Below, one piece after another: positions 12,829 to 15,101 of a stretch of DNA of 15,101 bases. Position 1 is the stretch's first letter, and each line of letters starts with the position of its first letter. The translations under genes and the position numbers were made by a program. This DNA is from Flavobacterium sp. (GTDB taxonomy: Bacteria > Bacteroidota > Bacteroidia > Flavobacteriales > Flavobacteriaceae): assembly GCA_024709705.1 (NCBI GenBank), contig JANJWE010000038.1, positions 1 to 15,101 of the forward strand, in the 5' to 3' direction. The notes below the pieces were generated by a model. That model was not told the origin of the DNA. It searched no databases and saw only the letters and a program-made list of their open reading frames with translations.

Positions 12829-13908
12829 TTAATTTTTTATGATTTTTGATGTTCCAACACCTAAATCAGTGGTTATGGTTAAGAAGTATACCCCTAAATT
12901 TAAGTCTGAAATATCAACTTGTGCAGTACTTGCTACATTTTCAAAATTAACATTCTTTACAACTCTACCATTTAAATCGGTAATTACAATAGCTTTTATT
13001 TGACTTTCGTTATTTGTATCTACTACAAACTTATCTTTGGTTGGATTAGGATAAGCAGATATTGCATTTGAAACTAAATTTTGTCCATCTACGGACAACA
13101 AAGTATCGGTATTACTTGCTTTAGCTACATAATTATCAAATTTAGAAACCGAAGCAACCGTATTTCCTGTACCAGCTATCGCAATAAAGTCTATTTCTCC
13201 AGGCTCTAAGCCCGCAGTAACTACTGGAAATGCTTCTGACCCTGTAAAAGAGGCGTCAAATCCTGGCCCTTTCCATTTTACTTCACCTGTTGTTACGTTG
13301 AAACTAAAACCCATTCTAACCCAAGTGTCTACGGGCAAAACTATAGGAGAAGTAGTCGCTGGACCTAAACCAAAAGAATAAGTTCCGGTACCAGGAGTAG
13401 ATGTCCAATGTGCAAATCCACTCACAACATTGGTAAATGGTAGAGCTGAAATGGTTGCATTTTTAGCAATACCCATACCCGCTAAAACTTTTGGTGAAGC
13501 TTCAGCACTGTAAATATAAACTCTAAAACTGTTTAAACTTGAAGTTGTTGGTCCTGTAAAATAATCAAACTCTACTTCAATGATATTGTTACCCGGTGTT
13601 CTATCTGCCCAAACCGCAGGCAAACCTGATTTCCACATAAACTTATTTCCTGTTGCTCCGTTAGATCCTGTAAATTGAAATACATTTCCGAAATCACCAC
13701 CTTCAACAACAATTTGATAATTGCTATTCGCACTATTGGTTCCACCAGTTGAATTAAAGGTTAGCCATCCCCCTTGTCCAGGTGTTACACCAGTTAAGTC
13801 TGTGCCGATGTCTCCGACAGTCAAGGAATTAAAATCTTCACTTTGCAATATTTGAGAATAAGCAAAAGAAGACGAAATCATAAATAAAGAGAGTAATAGT
13901 TTTTTCAT
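12829..13908 (-). CDS. Secreted protein with type IX secretion C-terminal sorting domain
   Basis: A 359-residue protein with signal peptide MKKLLLSLFMISSSFAYSQ (cleavage near residue 19). A central region of about 260 residues has alternating beta strands and many Gly/Thr/Ser, containing EDFNSLTVGD, GGWLTFNS and IIEVEFDYFTGP. It resembles a jelly-roll or carbohydrate-binding type fold, but I do not recognise a specific family. The last 75 residues (from AYPNPTKDKF to TSKIIKN) match the Por/T9SS type A sorting domain: YPNP, then ITDLNGRVV, then L..GVYFLTI. The protein should be exported by Sec and then T9SS to the cell surface or medium. The start at 13908 is chosen because the upstream ATG at 13968 lies before the TAAATTTG promoter element and gives no signal peptide at the N-terminus. 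It is monocistronic, with its own promoter and terminator, and divergent from metK. Confidence 0.85.
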   Translation of the reverse strand: MKKLLLSLFMISSSFAYSQILQSEDFNSLTVGDIGTDLTGVTPGQGGWLTFNSTGGTNSANSNYQIVVEGGDFGNVFQFTGSNGATGNKFMWKSGLPAVWADRTPGNNIIEVEFDYFTGPTTSSLNSFRVYIYSAEASPKVLAGMGIAKNATISALPFTNVVSGFAHWTSTPGTGTYSFGLGPATTSPIVLPVDTWVRMGFSFNVTTGEVKWKGPGFDASFTGSEAFPVVTAGLEPGEIDFIAIAGTGNTVASVSKFDNYVAKASNTDTLLSVDGQNLVSNAISAYPNPTKDKFVVDTNNESQIKAIVITDLNGRVVKNVNFENVASTAQVDISDLNLGVYFLTITTDLGVGTSKIIKN

Positions 13909-13935
13909 AAAGTTAGTTTTTATAGTTTTCTCATT

Positions 13936-13964
13936 CAAATTTAGAACAAAAAACAATACCACAA
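13936..13964 (-). promoter_or_regulatory. Promoter of the T9SS-secreted protein gene
   Basis: On the minus strand TTG (13962-13964) is followed after 18 nt by TAAATTTG (13936-13943). Both parts fit the Bacteroidetes -33/-7 pattern, and the ATG is 27 nt downstream. Confidence 0.65.
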
Positions 13965-14041
13965 ACACTTAAACATATTTTTAACTAGATTTTTCTAAAA
14001 TTCAACACAATAAATTATTTTCTATATCAATTTTTGTTTAT

Positions 14042-14049
14042 TACATTTG
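14042..14049 (+). promoter_or_regulatory. Promoter -7 element (TACATTTG) for metK
   Basis: TACATTTG matches TAnnTTTG perfectly and lies 14 nt before the first stem of the SAM-II-like aptamer, so the riboswitch would be at the very 5' end of the transcript. No clear -33 TTG is seen. Confidence 0.6.
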
Positions 14050-14060
14050 CATCCGAAAAC

Positions 14061-14154
14061 TAAGAGGAAAAATTTGAACTGATTGCAACCTCATTAAAAA
14101 ATGCTAAAGCAGTAATTACTACTCCTTTAAGCATTACCTGCAATTTTTTTCCTC
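14061..14154 (+). ncRNA. SAM-II-like riboswitch and expression platform upstream of metK
   Basis: The leader has P1 GAGG (14064-14067) with CCTC (14089-14092). Its loop is AATTTGAACTGATTGCAA, followed by ATTAAAAAATGCTAAAGCAGT. This matches the SAM-II pattern of a hairpin loop with UUUAACnGAUUGCA and a downstream AAUGnnGCUAAA-type strand forming an H-type pseudoknot. Here ACUG (14078-14081) can pair with CAGU (14110-14113), and GCA (14085-14087) with UGC (14102-14104). Downstream, GCAGTAAT (14109-14116) can pair with ATTACCTGC (14133-14141), followed by a U7 tract. GAGGAAAAA can pair with TTTTTCCTC (to 14154). These folds exclude the aptamer, as expected of an expression platform, but I cannot tell which way SAM shifts it. 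P1 is short, so the assignment rests on the conserved loop. Confidence 0.72.
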
Positions 14155-14179
14155 GCTTAATATTTAAAAATAATTTATT

Positions 14180-15101
14180 ATGGCTTATTTATTTACGTCA
14201 GAATCAGTGAGTGAAGGACATCCTGACAAAGTTGCAGATCAAATTTCAGACGCATTAATTGATAACTTTTTAGCATTTGACCCTGAGTCAAAAGTAGCAT
14301 GTGAAACGTTAGTTACTACTGGTCAAGTAATTTTAGCCGGAGAAGTAAAATCAAATACGTATTTAGATGTACAAACTATCGCTAGAGAGGTAATCAAGAA
14401 AATTGGTTATACAAAAAGCGAATATATGTTCGAAGCGAATTCTTGTGGGGTTTTATCTGCCATTCACGAGCAATCTGCAGATATTAATCAAGGTGTTGAC
14501 AGAGCTAGCAAAGAAGAGCAAGGTGCAGGTGACCAGGGAATGATGTTTGGTTACGCTACGAATGAAACTGCTGAATTCATGCCATTAGCTTTGAAATTAT
14601 CTCACCAAATTCTTCAAGAATTAGCTGATTTAAGAAGAGAGAATAATGAAATCACTTACTTACGTCCGGATGCGAAATCTCAGGTAACTTTAGAATATTC
14701 TGATGATAACAAACCGGTTCGTATTGATGCTATTGTAGTTTCAACACAACATGATGATTTTGCTGACGAACCAACGATGTTAGCCAAAATCAAAAAAGAT
14801 ATTATTGAGATTTTGATTCCAAGAGTGATTGCTAAAAATCCTCAATATGCTCATTTATTTAATGATGCGATTAAATAACACATTAACCCAACAGGAAAAT
14901 TCGTAATTGGAGGGCCTCACGGAGATACTGGTTTAACAGGAAGAAAAATTATCGTAGATACGTATGGAGGAAAAGGAGCTCATGGTGGTGGTGCTTTCTC
15001 AGGAAAAGACCCATCTAAAGTAGACCGTTCTGCTGCTTATGCCACACGTCATATTGCTAAAAATTTAGTAGCTGCAGGAGTTGCTGACGAGATTTTAGTT
15101 C
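14180..15101 (+). CDS. metK: S-adenosylmethionine synthetase, interrupted by in-frame TAA and cut by the window edge
   Basis: MetK makes SAM from methionine and ATP in the cytoplasm. The first 232 codons read normally: GHPDK (13-17), [12 protein letters not shown] (115-126, ATP-binding signature) and ending HLFNDAIK. Codon 233 (14876-14878) is TAA. The same frame then continues without a gap: [28 protein letters not shown], and the phosphate-loop signature GGGAFSGKD (269-277), on to the window end. The family usually has an aromatic residue at codon 233 (Tyr in relatives, Phe in E. coli), so TAT or TAC has become TAA by one base. The fragment ending at 14878 lacks part of the active site and should not work alone. 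Either the sequence has an error, the stop is read through, or this copy is a pseudogene. The upstream riboswitch and promoter are intact. Confidence 0.9.

Noticed and set aside
14870..14890. Frameshift in metK
   Set aside because: The reading frame before and after the stop is the same; the change is a single nonsense codon.

Overview
The window looks like chromosome of a flavobacterium (Flavobacteriaceae, probably Flavobacterium or a close relative). It is AT-rich and has several perfect TAnnTTTG promoter -7 elements, which are typical of Bacteroidetes. It also carries a gliding-motility ABC ATPase (gldA), a protein with a type IX secretion tail, and methionine synthase split into two genes.

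Layout. 1-270 (minus): the 5' end of a prephenate dehydratase gene, preceded by a Tyr/Phe-rich leader peptide and an attenuator terminator. 333-1256 (plus): gldA with its own promoter. 1257-3117 (minus): a two-gene unit for a PagL-like outer-membrane lipid A deacylase and a GIN-domain lipoprotein. 3155-8657 (minus): a methionine operon read as promoter, SAM-I riboswitch, metH part 1, a small four-helix-bundle (S23/IVS-type) gene, metH part 2, metF. 8768-12663 (minus): a second methionine operon read as promoter, two tandem Met/Cys-rich leader-peptide attenuators, metY, metX, hom. 12783-13964 (minus): a T9SS-secreted protein. 14042-15101 (plus): a SAM-II-like leader and metK, which is cut by the window edge and carries an in-frame TAA at codon 233.

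How the genes work together. Hom makes homoserine, MetX acetylates it, and MetY converts O-acetylhomoserine to homocysteine. The two MetH halves methylate homocysteine with the 5-methyl-THF made by MetF, and MetK turns methionine into SAM. Each of the three transcription units has a different RNA sensor: SAM-I for metH-metF, translation of Met and Cys codons for metYX-hom, and SAM-II for metK. A shared TAGAA-N5-TTCTA palindrome in front of the two minus-strand operons suggests a further DNA-binding regulator.

Most worth a second look: (1) the tandem Met/Cys attenuators and the pheA attenuator, all built the same way, with the end of the leader ORF copying the terminator's 3' arm; (2) a four-helix-bundle gene bracketed symmetrically by inverted arrays of a 7-bp unit, inserted between the metH halves, with solo arrays nearby; (3) the in-frame stop in the essential gene metK.
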